Below, one piece after another: positions 25,641-34,595 of a DNA stretch of 58,117 nt (position 1 is the first letter of the stretch; each line of letters opens with the position of its first letter). The position numbers and the translations under genes are program-made. Below the pieces are notes generated by a model. It did no database searches and was not told where the DNA came from. It saw only the letters and a list, made by a program, of their open reading frames with translations. The stretch covers positions 1-58,117 of the forward strand of contig JAQXOE010000033.1 of the NCBI GenBank assembly GCA_029098505.1. Direction: 5' to 3'. This stretch comes from Bacteroidales bacterium. GTDB taxonomy: Bacteria; Bacteroidota; Bacteroidia; Bacteroidales; UBA932.

Positions 25641-28517
25641 TTATTGTGCGAGATAGTGCGCCGTATGAGTCTTGCCAGACTTGGCGAGATCCTCCGGCGT
25701 TCCTTCGAAGACCACCTGTCCTCCATCGTCACCGGCCTCGGGGCCAAGGTCAATTACCCAGTCGGCAGATTTGATTACGTCGAGATTGTGCTCCACGACT
25801 ATCAGTGAGTGGCCCTTGGCCAGAAGGGAATCAAAGGACTTCAGCAGCTTTTCAACATCATAGAAGTGAAGTCCCGTAGTTGGCTCGTCGAAGATGAAGA
25901 GTATACCGTTGGAGGCTGCCGAGGAATTGCTGTTCAGACTCAAGGAAAGGAAGTATGCCAATTTGATTCTCTGGCTTTCTCCTCCAGAGAGGGTAGACGA
26001 ACTCTGGCCGAGTTTGATATAGCCCAGACCGACATCAACCAGTGGCTGGAGCTTTCTGACTATTGATTTTGCCAGGTCCTCCTTGCCTGCCGAGAAGAAC
26101 TCTATGGCTTCATCAACACTCATTTCCAGAACCTCGTAGATATTCTTGCCATTGTACCTGACTTCCAGGACATCCGGCTTGAAACGCTTTCCCCCGCAGG
26201 ACTCGCAAACCATAGTGACATCAGCCATGAACTGCATCTCGATTCTGACTATGCCTTCACCCTGACAATCCGGACATCTTCCGCCTTCCTGATTGAAAGA
26301 GAAGTAGTTAGGACCATAGCCATTAATCTTGGCGTATTGCTGTTCAGCAAAAAGCTTGCGTATATCATCATATACTTTAAGGTAGGTCACCGCATTTGAA
26401 CGGCTGCTTTTGCCTATCGGATTCTGATCAACATACTCGATGCGCTTGATGCGGTCAAGATTGCCGCTGAGACGGCGGAACAGTCCCGGCTGGTCACCCG
26501 ATTCATTGATACGGCGGTAAAGCGCTGGATAGAGTATATCTCCGACCAGCGATGACTTGCCGCTGCCGGATACGCCGGTCACCACAGTCAGGACTCCGAG
26601 CGGGAAGCGCACGTCTATGTTCTTGAGATTGTGCTCCATCGCCCCTTCGACCTTGATGGAGTATTGCCACTCGCGCTTGGTCCGGGAGTATCGCGGTCTG
26701 ATGCCGCAGATGTATTGCAATGTCAGCGAGCGGCCGAGTTCCTCCTGTGAAAAACGGGAGGCAGCAGGAGCTTCAGCCTGGGCAAGGGTGGAGGCCTGAG
26801 GCGCAGGAAGGGAGTTGAGACAGCCGGTAAAGACGATTTCGCCACCATAGAGACCTGCTTTCGGGCCCATATCAATGAGAACATCGGCCGAGCGTATGAT
26901 TTCCTCGTCGTGCTCCACTACTATCACCGTATTGCCAATGTCGCGGAGGCGTTTCAGGACGCTGATAAGGCGGTCGGTGTCGCGGGGATGGAGGCCTATG
27001 CTTGGTTCATCCAATATGTACATTGAACCGACCAGGGAGGAACCCAGGGCCGTCACCAGATTGATGCGCTGGCTTTCTCCACCGGAGAGAGTATTGCAGG
27101 CACGATTCAGGGTCAGATAGCCGAGTCCTACGTCATCTATACATCTTAAGCGCATAAGTACCTCATCCACAGGGCCTTTCACTATAGCGCTCTCGTATTC
27201 ATCCAGTTCCAGGCTGTTGAAGTAGTCTATGCATTGCATAATGTTCATACTCATCACCTCGTGTATGGTCTTGCCTCCTACCTTTACATAGAGGGCTTCG
27301 CGGCGGAGGCGGCTGCCGTGACAATCCGTGCAGACAGTGCGGCCGGAGAAGCGGCTGAGCATGAATTTGTACTGTATCTTGTATTTCTGGCTTTCTACCC
27401 AAGCGAAGAATTCATTGAGGCCGATCAGAGAGTCCTCTTCCCTTTCAGCCTTTACGCCATCCCAGATTTTGGCCCTGACTTCATCGGAAAGCTTGCAATA
27501 AGGCTCGAAGATAGGGATTCCGTAACGCTCTGATACTGAGATAAGATGGTCTTTGAACCAGCCCATTTTCTCACCTTTCCAGCAGGCAATGGCCCCATCA
27601 TATATGCTCAGGCTTTTGTCCGGAACGACCAGGTCTTCGCTTATGCCAATGATTTTGCCGAGACCGCCACAGGTAGGGCAGGCCCCCAGAGGGCTGTTGA
27701 AACTGAAGAGGTACTCATCGGGTTTACGGAAACTCATTCCGTCGAGCTCGAAACGGTTCACGAAGCTGTGCAGCTCTCCGTCGAGACTTACTAGCATCTC
27801 CCCTCCCCCCCTGGTGAAGGCAGTGTTGATGGAGTCGACGAGACGGGTTCTGGTATCCTCATCGGCATCGCCTCCCGCGAGCTTCAGACGGTCAACAAGG
27901 AGATAGAGCTGCTCAGGATAATTGCCAATCTCCGCCTGCTGCATAACCTCTTCGATTCTGACTGCATTGCCATCGTGGAAAAAGCGAGAATAGCCTTCTT
28001 CCTTAAGCTGGAGCATCAGTTCGACCTTGTCCTCACGCTCCTTCCATCCGAGCTGGGATAGTATATAGAGGATGTGGGGACGACCGTCGAGGATGAGGGA
28101 CATAACGTCATTGACACCATTGCACTTCACTTCCCTGCCGCTGACGGGCGAGTAGGTGCGGCCTATTCTGGCGAAGATAAGTCGCAGAAAATCATATACT
28201 TCCGTAGTGGTAGCGACGGTCGAGCGGGGATTGCGCACATTAACCTTCTGCTCAATGGCTATGGCCGGCGGAACTCCGTCGATGGAATCTACATCGGGCT
28301 TGTTCATCCTTCCGAGGAACTGGCGCGCGTATGACGAAAGGCTCTCCGCGAACCTCCTCTGGCCTTCCGCAAATAGGGTGTCGAACGCGAGCGAAGATTT
28401 GCCCGAGCCTGAGATTCCGGTGATTACGACGAGCTTTCCGCGAGGGATTTCGACTGAAATGTTCTTCAGATTGTTTACCCTGGCTCCGGTGATTGAGATA
28501 TTTCCCTTAGTTTCCAT
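25641..28517 (-). CDS. uvrA: Excinuclease ABC subunit A
   Basis: 958 residues from the ATG at 28515-28517 ([17 protein letters not shown]); an alternative ATG lies at 28533-28535. UvrA is the damage-sensing ATPase of nucleotide excision repair. The protein has two ABC modules: Walker [15 protein letters not shown] near the N-terminus and [14 protein letters not shown] in the second half, signature [11 protein letters not shown] and [11 protein letters not shown], and zinc-finger motifs [15 protein letters not shown] and CPDCQGEG with CESCGGKRF. Length is standard. It sits upstream of the Stealth gene and divergent from the dipeptidyl-peptidase III gene. Confidence 0.97.
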   Translation of the reverse strand: METKGNISITGARVNNLKNISVEIPRGKLVVITGISGSGKSSLAFDTLFAEGQRRFAESLSSYARQFLGRMNKPDVDSIDGVPPAIAIEQKVNVRNPRSTVATTTEVYDFLRLIFARIGRTYSPVSGREVKCNGVNDVMSLILDGRPHILYILSQLGWKEREDKVELMLQLKEEGYSRFFHDGNAVRIEEVMQQAEIGNYPEQLYLLVDRLKLAGGDADEDTRTRLVDSINTAFTRGGGEMLVSLDGELHSFVNRFELDGMSFRKPDEYLFSFNSPLGACPTCGGLGKIIGISEDLVVPDKSLSIYDGAIACWKGEKMGWFKDHLISVSERYGIPIFEPYCKLSDEVRAKIWDGVKAEREEDSLIGLNEFFAWVESQKYKIQYKFMLSRFSGRTVCTDCHGSRLRREALYVKVGGKTIHEVMSMNIMQCIDYFNSLELDEYESAIVKGPVDEVLMRLRCIDDVGLGYLTLNRACNTLSGGESQRINLVTALGSSLVGSMYILDEPSIGLHPRDTDRLISVLKRLRDIGNTVIVVEHDEEIIRSADVLIDMGPKAGLYGGEIVFTGCLNSLPAPQASTLAQAEAPAASRFSQEELGRSLTLQYICGIRPRYSRTKREWQYSIKVEGAMEHNLKNIDVRFPLGVLTVVTGVSGSGKSSLVGDILYPALYRRINESGDQPGLFRRLSGNLDRIKRIEYVDQNPIGKSSRSNAVTYLKVYDDIRKLFAEQQYAKINGYGPNYFSFNQEGGRCPDCQGEGIVRIEMQFMADVTMVCESCGGKRFKPDVLEVRYNGKNIYEVLEMSVDEAIEFFSAGKEDLAKSIVRKLQPLVDVGLGYIKLGQSSSTLSGGESQRIKLAYFLSLSLNSNSSAASNGILFIFDEPTTGLHFYDVEKLLKSFDSLLAKGHSLIVVEHNLDVIKSADWVIDLGPEAGDDGGQVVFEGTPEDLAKSGKTHTAHYLAQ

Positions 28518-28557
28518 TTTGGATCTTGCTTCCATCTTGGCAAATTTGATTGGAATG

Positions 28558-28565
28558 CAAAGATA
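28558..28565 (-). promoter_or_regulatory. -7 element of uvrA
   Basis: Minus-strand TATCTTTG, giving a predicted start near 28550 and a leader of about 34 nt to the ATG at 28517 (15 nt to 28535). No clear TTG upstream. Confidence 0.5.
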
Positions 28566-28581
28566 TGAAAAAGATTTTGCG

Positions 28582-28589
28582 TAAGTTTG
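28582..28589 (+). promoter_or_regulatory. -7 element of the dipeptidyl-peptidase III gene
   Basis: TAAGTTTG, 28 bp before the ATG at 28618. It is divergent from and only 16 bp away from the uvrA -7 box. Confidence 0.45.
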
Positions 28590-28617
28590 CATAAAGTATG
28601 TTAGCATATAAGAAACA

Positions 28618-30618
28618 ATGAAAACTAAATCAATGTTATTGGCTATGGGTAGCGCTGTTCTGCTGGCTACGGGCTGTGCCGGGGATTCCGGAAAAGAAGA
28701 ATTCAAATATTTGATTGACGAATTTGCAGATATCAAGGTAATGAGATACCAGGTGCCCGGCTGGGACGAGCTCAGCCTGCAGCAGAAGGAGTACGTTTAC
28801 CACCTCTGTGAGGCAGCAAAGTGGGGCAGGGACATCCTTTGGGACCAGAACTGCAGCTACAACCTGAGCATCAGAAGGAGCCTTGAGAACATTATCAAGA
28901 ATTATAAGGGAGATCGCGAGTGTCAGGATTTCGCTGACTTTATGGTTTATGCCAAGAGGGTATTCTTCTCCAACGGAATACATCACCATTATGCTGAGGA
29001 CAAGATTATTCCTGCTTGCAGCCGCGAGTATTTCCAGAGCCTGATGGAGGCTGTAGGAGACGGCGGAAAGTGTGCCGAACTGATGGACGTGATTTTCGAC
29101 CCGGAGCTGCTCGCACAGCGCAAATCGACTGATACAAAGGGAGATATCGTAGCACTGTCAGCTGTAAACTATTATGAGGGCGTGACCCGTCAGGAGGTTG
29201 ATGCTTTCTATGAGGCAATGGCTGACCCTAACGACCCGACTCCAATTTCCTACGGCCTCAACTCCAAGCTTGTCAAGGGTGCCGACGGCATCATCCGCGA
29301 AGAGAAGTGGATGATGGGCGGTCTTTACGGCCCTGCTATCACCCGCATCGTCGGAGAGTTGGAGCAGGCTGCGGCAGTGGCGGAGAACGATGCTCAGAAA
29401 CAGTACATCGCCAGCCTCATCGAGTATTACAAGACAGGAGACCTCAAGCTTTGGGACAAGTACAATATCGAATGGCTCAGGGACAGCCTCGGCAAGGTTG
29501 ACTTCATCAACGGCTTCATCGAGGATTACAATGACCCTCTCGCGAGAAAGGGCACCTGGGAGGGGCTAGTCAATATCCGTGACGACGAGGCTTCGAAGAG
29601 AACTGAAATCCTGAGCGCCAATGCTCAGTGGTTCGAGGACAATTCGCCAGTGGACAAGCGTTTCAAAAAGCCTGAGGTTAAGGGAGTTACAGCCAAGGTA
29701 ATCAATGCGGTCACTCTGGCGGGAGACGCATATCCGGCTACTCCTATAGGCATCAACCTGCCGAATGCTGACTGGATCAGGAAGGATTACGGTTCAAAAT
29801 CCGTTACCATTGCCAATATCACTCACGCTTACGACTGCGCTGCGAATGAGGTTCCGAACAGCACCCTCAGCGAGTTCGCCTGGGACGAAGAGGAGATAGC
29901 CTTCGCCAAGAAGTACCTCTCCGTTACAGATGAAATTCATACCGACCTTCACGAGTGCCTTGGCCACGGCTCGGGACAATTGCTCCCTGGCACATCACCA
30001 AATGCCCTCGGCGAGTACAGCTCGACCCTTGAGGAGACCCGCGCTGACCTCTTCGGCCTTTACTATTGCGCAGACCCTAAGCTGGTCGAGCTCGGCATAC
30101 TGCCGGACAAAGAAGCTTATAAAGCCCAGTATACCAATTATATACGCAACGGCATAATGGTTCAGTTCACCAGGGTCGAGTTCGGCCGTCCTAATACCGA
30201 GGCGCATATGCAGAACAGAAAGCTGATCGCGGAGTGGTGCTATGAGCACGGACGCGAGGGCAATGTCATTGAGAAAAAGCAGAGGGATGGCAAGACCTAT
30301 TTCGTGGTCAACGACTTCGAGGCACTGCGCGGCCTCTTCGGCGAGCTGCTCAACGAGATTCAGCGTATCAAGTCTGAGGGCGACTATGCTGCAGGCAAGG
30401 CACTTGTGGAGCAGTACGCTGTCAATATTGACCCTGAGCTGCACAAGGAGGTTCTCGAGCGCTATGCCGCTTTGAATCTCAAGCCATACGGAGGCTTCGT
30501 GAACCCGGAAATCGTCCCTGTTGTTAAAAACGGCAAGACCGTTGACTATGAGCTCAGCTACACGGATGATTATCTTGGCCAGATGTTGAAGTATGGAGAA
30601 GAATATTCTGCACTCTGA
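28618..30618 (+). CDS. Dipeptidyl-peptidase III (M49) lipoprotein
   Basis: 666 residues. The M49 zinc motif HECLGH is at residues 445-450 and the downstream EETRAD motif with the third zinc ligand at 472-477. It removes dipeptides from peptide N-termini. A lipoprotein signal ends LLATGC (Cys20), so unlike eukaryotic DPP III it is exported. The N-terminal half (FKYLIDEFADIKVMRYQVPG, LSLQQKEYVYHLCEAAKWG) matches Bacteroidetes members. The last 26 bp overlap xerD in another frame, so the two are probably cotranscribed. It belongs to the set of exported peptidases spread through this window. Confidence 0.93.
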   Translation: MKTKSMLLAMGSAVLLATGCAGDSGKEEFKYLIDEFADIKVMRYQVPGWDELSLQQKEYVYHLCEAAKWGRDILWDQNCSYNLSIRRSLENIIKNYKGDRECQDFADFMVYAKRVFFSNGIHHHYAEDKIIPACSREYFQSLMEAVGDGGKCAELMDVIFDPELLAQRKSTDTKGDIVALSAVNYYEGVTRQEVDAFYEAMADPNDPTPISYGLNSKLVKGADGIIREEKWMMGGLYGPAITRIVGELEQAAAVAENDAQKQYIASLIEYYKTGDLKLWDKYNIEWLRDSLGKVDFINGFIEDYNDPLARKGTWEGLVNIRDDEASKRTEILSANAQWFEDNSPVDKRFKKPEVKGVTAKVINAVTLAGDAYPATPIGINLPNADWIRKDYGSKSVTIANITHAYDCAANEVPNSTLSEFAWDEEEIAFAKKYLSVTDEIHTDLHECLGHGSGQLLPGTSPNALGEYSSTLEETRADLFGLYYCADPKLVELGILPDKEAYKAQYTNYIRNGIMVQFTRVEFGRPNTEAHMQNRKLIAEWCYEHGREGNVIEKKQRDGKTYFVVNDFEALRGLFGELLNEIQRIKSEGDYAAGKALVEQYAVNIDPELHKEVLERYAALNLKPYGGFVNPEIVPVVKNGKTVDYELSYTDDYLGQMLKYGEEYSAL

Positions 30619-31477
30619 CAAAAAGCTAATCAAGGATTTCAGATTCTATCTCAAGATTGAACGAAATCTTTCCGATAACACCGCCAGGGCCTATTCCAGT
30701 GACGTGGAGGCCCTGTTGGGATTTGTCGGCAAGTCCTCCAGGGAAATTAGCACCGACGATATTGTCGATTATCTCGGCAATGAGGAGAGGTCCAAGCGCT
30801 CGCAAGCCCGCTTCCTCAGTTCGATCCGCTCGTTCTTCGACTGGCTGCTGATGGAAAAGGAAATCGGGAGCAATCCAGCCGAGGGCATCGCAGCTCCGAA
30901 GTTGGGATGCTATCTGCCGGAAGTGCTCTCCCCCGAAGAGATTGAGGCAATAATGGCTTCGGTGCCCCTCAACAATTGGATGGGCCTGCGCGACCGCGCA
31001 ATACTCGAAGTACTCTACGGCTGCGGACTGCGCGTGAGCGAGGCTGTAAACCTCCGCCTCTCCAACATCTACCGCGACGAAGGCATAGTCCGCATTATCG
31101 GCAAGGGCAATAAGGAAAGACTCGTCCCCATAGGTGAAATGGCCCTCAATGCACTGGAAGCCTATCTGGAGGAAAGAATAGAGCCAGCAAAGGACTGCGC
31201 TGACTATGCGTTCCTGAATCGCGAAGGGAGGCAATTGAGCCGGATCTCTATGTTCAATATGGTCAAAAGGCAGGCGATGCTGGCGGGAGTGAGGAAGGAA
31301 ATCTCGCCGCATACCTTCAGGCACTCATTTGCGACTCACCTGATTGAGAACGGAGCTGATTTGAGGGTGGTGCAGGAGATGCTCGGGCACGAAAGCATAC
31401 TCACCACCGAGATATATACCCACATAGACAAGACAACTTGGCAGAATACCATACTCAAACACCACCCCCGCGGGTGA
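30593..31477 (+). CDS. xerD: Tyrosine recombinase XerD
   Basis: 294 residues with all catalytic residues: Arg147 (CGLRVSE), Lys171 (GKGNKER), His240 and Arg243 (HTFRHSF), His266 (LGHES) and nucleophile Tyr275 (EIYTHI). The N-terminal SAM-like DNA-binding domain (FRFYLKIERNLSDNTARAY) and length fit XerC/XerD, the pair that resolves chromosome dimers at dif. I call it XerD rather than a mobile-element integrase because it is housekeeping-sized, has the XerD C-terminal pattern and no element boundaries nearby. It starts within the end of the DPP III gene (26-bp overlap). Confidence 0.9.
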   Translation: MEKNILHSDKKLIKDFRFYLKIERNLSDNTARAYSSDVEALLGFVGKSSREISTDDIVDYLGNEERSKRSQARFLSSIRSFFDWLLMEKEIGSNPAEGIAAPKLGCYLPEVLSPEEIEAIMASVPLNNWMGLRDRAILEVLYGCGLRVSEAVNLRLSNIYRDEGIVRIIGKGNKERLVPIGEMALNALEAYLEERIEPAKDCADYAFLNREGRQLSRISMFNMVKRQAMLAGVRKEISPHTFRHSFATHLIENGADLRVVQEMLGHESILTTEIYTHIDKTTWQNTILKHHPRG

Positions 31478-31496
31478 GACTTAGCTGAAAAAATGC

Positions 31497-31504
31497 TATC
31501 TTTG
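31497..31504 (+). promoter_or_regulatory. -7 element of the C11 peptidase gene
   Basis: TATCTTTG, ending 6 bp before the ATG at 31511. If used, the transcript would start at or within a few bases of the start codon. Confidence 0.5.
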
Positions 31505-31510
31505 TAGGAT

Positions 31511-32803
31511 ATGAAACTTTTCAAGAACAATATATTAGCGATTGTGGCGCTGCTGGTCATCGCTGGTTGCGATATCGGCTGCACTTGTGGGGGAGGTAAG
31601 GACAGAATCAAAGAATACGAGAGTGTAATGATCTTGTATTCAGATGGATACAACGACTTGATGTCATATTTGAAGGAAGACATCGGTGATCTTACCAAGG
31701 GATGGGTGCCGGACAAAAAATCTGACAAGGCCATAGTGGTAATCAGCAGCCTGGCAGCCGCCAGGGGCAATTACAGCACTCCCACCAAGCCGAGGATGCT
31801 CCAGATATACAAAAACAAGGGTGAAGTGAGAGTCGATACTCTTCGCTACTACGCTGAGACGATGAAATTGTCCGACCCGGATGATATGAAGGTCATACTC
31901 AACGACTTGGACGAGCTTTTCAAGGCCAAGCACTACGGTGCAGTAATGTCTTCACACGCTTCAGGCTGGATTCCGGAAGGCTATTACAGGAATCCTGATG
32001 CTTTCGAGAACGGCAATACCCTTATGATGCGCAGAGCCAGTCCGGAGTTTGAACGGGAAAGACTGGAGTATCCAGATGATCCTCCAGTGAAGAGCTTCGG
32101 AGGCACATACAGAAAGGAGGAATCCGGAGTCGTGGCATACGAAATTGACCTTCCTGAGCTGGCGCATCAGTGCTTCCCTTTCCATCTCGATTATCTCATT
32201 TTCGACGCTTGTCTGATGGGCGGTGTGGAAGTGGCTTACGAGCTGAAGGATTTGGCCGACTATGTGGTTTTCTCTCAGGCAGAGATACTTGCGGACGGTC
32301 TCGACTATGTAAAGCTGAGCTCGCGTCTGCTCGAAGGTGACAGTCCCGATGTCGTCGCCGTGGCTGACGATTTCTTTGAGCAATATCAAAACAAAACCGA
32401 CCTTTACAAGTCCGCGACCATCTCCGCTGTCGATTGCCGCAAACTCGACGCCCTCAGCACACTGTGCGGTGAACTTTTCAGCAAGTACAGGGAGGGACTG
32501 GCCAATATCAATGCATCCAAGGTGCAGAGGTATTTCCGCTACAACCATCACTGGTACTATGATTTGAAGGATATTATGGCCAAGGCCGGGGCGGATGAGG
32601 CAGAATTGAAGGCCCTCGACGCTGCTCTTGATGAATGCATAAGCTACAAGAATGCTACCGAGTCCTTTATGGGCACCAGCTCCGGCTTTGAAATAAAGGT
32701 ATTTTCCGGGCTGTCAATGTATCTTCCTGCAAATGGAAGCGCATATCTTGACAATTTCTACAAGACCCTGGCTTGGAACAAGGCCACGAAACTTGTTGAT
32801 TAA
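31511..32803 (+). CDS. Clostripain-like (C11) cysteine peptidase lipoprotein
   Basis: 430 residues, lipoprotein signal ending LVIAGC. The catalytic dyad is visible: His149 in SSHASGW and Cys234 in FDACLMGGVEVAYEL, both in the clan CD caspase-like setting after hydrophobic strands. The family cleaves after Arg or Lys in the clostripain prototype; specificity here is not known. Clostripain relatives in gut Bacteroidetes are exported proteases, some involved in activating other proteins. Downstream is rplY with its own promoter, so this is probably a single-gene unit. Confidence 0.88.
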   Translation: MKLFKNNILAIVALLVIAGCDIGCTCGGGKDRIKEYESVMILYSDGYNDLMSYLKEDIGDLTKGWVPDKKSDKAIVVISSLAAARGNYSTPTKPRMLQIYKNKGEVRVDTLRYYAETMKLSDPDDMKVILNDLDELFKAKHYGAVMSSHASGWIPEGYYRNPDAFENGNTLMMRRASPEFERERLEYPDDPPVKSFGGTYRKEESGVVAYEIDLPELAHQCFPFHLDYLIFDACLMGGVEVAYELKDLADYVVFSQAEILADGLDYVKLSSRLLEGDSPDVVAVADDFFEQYQNKTDLYKSATISAVDCRKLDALSTLCGELFSKYREGLANINASKVQRYFRYNHHWYYDLKDIMAKAGADEAELKALDAALDECISYKNATESFMGTSSGFEIKVFSGLSMYLPANGSAYLDNFYKTLAWNKATKLVD

Positions 32804-32823
32804 TAAAATATTTACTATATTTG
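32793..32823 (+). promoter_or_regulatory. Promoter of rplY-pth
   Basis: TATATTTG (32816-32823) with TTG at 32793-32795 (20-bp spacer) and a second TTG at 32796-32798 (17-bp spacer). The predicted start is near 32831, just before the first leader hairpin. The -33 region lies in the last codons of the preceding peptidase gene. Confidence 0.75.
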
Positions 32824-32829
32824 CGCCCG

Positions 32830-32917
32830 CATTTGAAAAGTCCCTGCGACTTTTGGTGCAATGGGTCCCGGGCCCAGTCCACGGGATGAGTAACACATTT
32901 TAATTCAATTTACAGAA
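32830..32917 (+). promoter_or_regulatory. Structured rplY leader
   Basis: An 88-nt leader. AAAAGTC-CCTGC-GACTTTT (32836-32854) is a perfect 7-bp hairpin at the predicted 5' end. Next, TGGGTCCCGGGCCCA and CCCGGG...CCACGGG can form mutually exclusive stems. This could be a ribosomal-protein autoregulatory site, but that is inference from structure and position. Confidence 0.45.
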
Positions 32918-33481
32918 ATGCAGCATTTTGAACTCAAAGGCCAGGTCCGCAAGGTCGGAAACAAGGCTACTATCAAGGCTATCCGCAAAGAGGGTCTCGT
33001 ACCTTGCAACCTTTACGGTCTTGGAATGGAGAATGTACTCTTCACAGTTGTAGAGAAGGATCTCAAGGGTCTTATCTTCTCACCTAAGTCTCACATCGTT
33101 GATCTCGTACTCGACAACGGCCAGAAATACACAGCAGTGCTTCACGAGGCTCAGTATCATCCAGTTAAGGACAACTGCCTCCACCTCGATTTCCTCGCAG
33201 TGAATGAGGAGAAGCCTATCGCCATCAACGTGCCTATCACCATCACCGGACACTCAGTCGGTGTACAGCAGGGAGGTAAGTTCACCCTTAACAGCCGTAC
33301 CCTCCGCATCAGCGCACTTATGGCCAACCTTCCAGATGATCTTACCGTTGACATCAGCAATCTCCAGCTTGACAAGAAGATCAAGGCAGGTGACCTCAAG
33401 TATGACAACATCACCATCCTTACCGACAAGGATACCATCATCTGCGGCGTAAAGGCAACACGTAACAGCGCTAGAGGCTAG
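32918..33481 (+). CDS. rplY: 50S ribosomal protein L25/Ctc
   Basis: 187 residues: an N-terminal L25 domain that binds 5S rRNA (MQHFELKGQVRKVGNKATIK, LVPCNLYGLGMEN) and the C-terminal TL5/Ctc beta domain (FLAVNEEKPIAINVPITITGH, VDISNLQLDKKIKAGDL). Length is that of the two-domain Ctc form. It is followed 18 bp later by pth, a common pairing in bacteria, and driven by a consensus promoter with a structured leader. Codon use is strongly biased, as expected for a highly expressed gene. Confidence 0.95.
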   Translation: MQHFELKGQVRKVGNKATIKAIRKEGLVPCNLYGLGMENVLFTVVEKDLKGLIFSPKSHIVDLVLDNGQKYTAVLHEAQYHPVKDNCLHLDFLAVNEEKPIAINVPITITGHSVGVQQGGKFTLNSRTLRISALMANLPDDLTVDISNLQLDKKIKAGDLKYDNITILTDKDTIICGVKATRNSARG

Positions 33482-33499
33482 TATTCAAAAGTCTGATAT

Positions 33500-34069
33500 A
33501 TGAACTATCTCGTCGTAGGCTTAGGCAATATCGGCGCAGAATATGCTTCAACCAGACATAATATGGGATTTATGGTATTGGATGCCTGGGCTCAGGCATC
33601 CAATCTTGTTTTCCAGACAGACAGGTACGGAAGCATAGCCGAATATTCGTTCAAGGGAAGAAGGTTCTATCTCTTGAAGCCCTCCACTTATATGAACCTC
33701 AGCGGCAATGCTGTCAGATACTGGTTGAAGGAGCTTCACATCCCTGTGGAAAACCTTATTGTAATCTGTGACGACCTTAATCTGCCCTTCGGAACCATCA
33801 GAATGAGGAAGAAAGGTAGCGATGGCGGGCATAACGGTTTGAAGAATATTCAGGAACTGATTGGCACCCAGGACTTCTGCAGAATACGCATAGGCATAGG
33901 CAATGATTTCGCAAAAGGACAGCAGGTTGATTTCGTTATCGGCAATATGAGCGCCGGAGAAATGGAGCAGGTGAAGGCAATAAGCGAGAGGGTGATTGCG
34001 GGCTGCAAGGATTATTCGACCATAGGACCTGACCGTGCAATGAATATTTTGAATGTAAAAAATTCATAA
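33500..34069 (+). CDS. pth: Peptidyl-tRNA hydrolase
   Basis: 189 residues. It releases tRNA from peptidyl-tRNA that has dropped off ribosomes. Signatures: VGLGNIGAEYASTRHNMGF with the catalytic His20, KPSTYMNLSGNAV, CDDLNLPFGTIRMRKKGSDG and GHNGLKNI. Length is standard. Second gene of the rplY-pth unit. A weak hairpin (ACTTG...CAAGT, 34072-34088, followed by TTTCTT) may end the transcript. Confidence 0.97.
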   Translation: MNYLVVGLGNIGAEYASTRHNMGFMVLDAWAQASNLVFQTDRYGSIAEYSFKGRRFYLLKPSTYMNLSGNAVRYWLKELHIPVENLIVICDDLNLPFGTIRMRKKGSDGGHNGLKNIQELIGTQDFCRIRIGIGNDFAKGQQVDFVIGNMSAGEMEQVKAISERVIAGCKDYSTIGPDRAMNILNVKNS

Positions 34070-34164
34070 ACACTTGCAAATCACAAGTTTTCTTCATAAA
34101 CTTGCGTATAGGATACATCGTACCCTCTGGAGGACAATAGTATTAACCCCAAATATGTATCAAA

Positions 34165-34341
34165 ATGAAAGAGCTTGTTGAAAAAATCAATGCTGAGATC
34201 GCTGCTTTCCAGGAGAATGCTGAGGCTCAGGTAGTGAAGGGAAACAAAGCCGCTGGCGCACGTGCACGTAAGGCTGCCCTTGAACTTATGAAAGACCTTA
34301 AGGAGTTCAGAAAAGTATCTGTAGAAGAGGCTAAGAACTAA
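34165..34341 (+). CDS. Histone H1-like (Hc1 family) small DNA-binding protein
   Basis: A 58-residue frame from the ATG at 34165: MKELVEKINAEIAAFQENAE, then a basic Ala/Lys/Arg stretch around GNKAAGARARKAALELMKDL and EFRKVSVEEAKN. This matches the short H1-like proteins found throughout Bacteroidetes, which resemble the N-terminal part of chlamydial Hc1 and are thought to bind DNA. Strongly biased codons and a tight pair of downstream hairpins suggest high expression. It is monocistronic. Confidence 0.85.
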   Translation: MKELVEKINAEIAAFQENAEAQVVKGNKAAGARARKAALELMKDLKEFRKVSVEEAKN

Positions 34342-34386
34342 TCTTTAGAATTTGAAAGTTTTTTTTGCATTTTATGCAACGTTTAT

Positions 34387-34422
34387 AAACCTTTCTGCAT
34401 CTAACATGCAGGTTTAGGTTTT
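34387..34422 (+). terminator. Hairpin after the H1-like gene
   Basis: AAACCT...AGGTTT encloses CTGCAT-CTAAC-ATGCAG, with a TTTT end. It lies 45 bp after the stop codon and just before a second, stronger hairpin. Confidence 0.6.
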
Positions 34423-34433
34423 AGTACACGTCT

Positions 34434-34475
34434 AAGAGCTGAGAAGCCGTGAGGTTTCCAGCTCTTTGTTCTTTT
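34434..34475 (+). terminator. Strong terminator with GNRA loop
   Basis: AAGAGCTG/CAGCTCTT (34434-34441 and 34459-34466) stacked on GAAGCC/GGTTTC with a GTGA tetraloop, followed by TGTTCTTTT. A 14-bp stem with one bulged A; clearly rho-independent in form. Confidence 0.85.
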
Positions 34476-34595
34476 ATACACTTCCTTTATTCCATACCAT
34501 CTGCCTTTCTATGTTTTTTACTCTTAAGTGCTTGTGCTCTCGGGAAAAATTCCCTAATTTGCATAGAATTATCAAACTTACTCTTTGAGTTGGAA

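Noticed and set aside
30626..31324. 232-codon open frame opposite xerD
   Set aside because: Fully antisense to a gene with all catalytic residues in place; no recognisable family.
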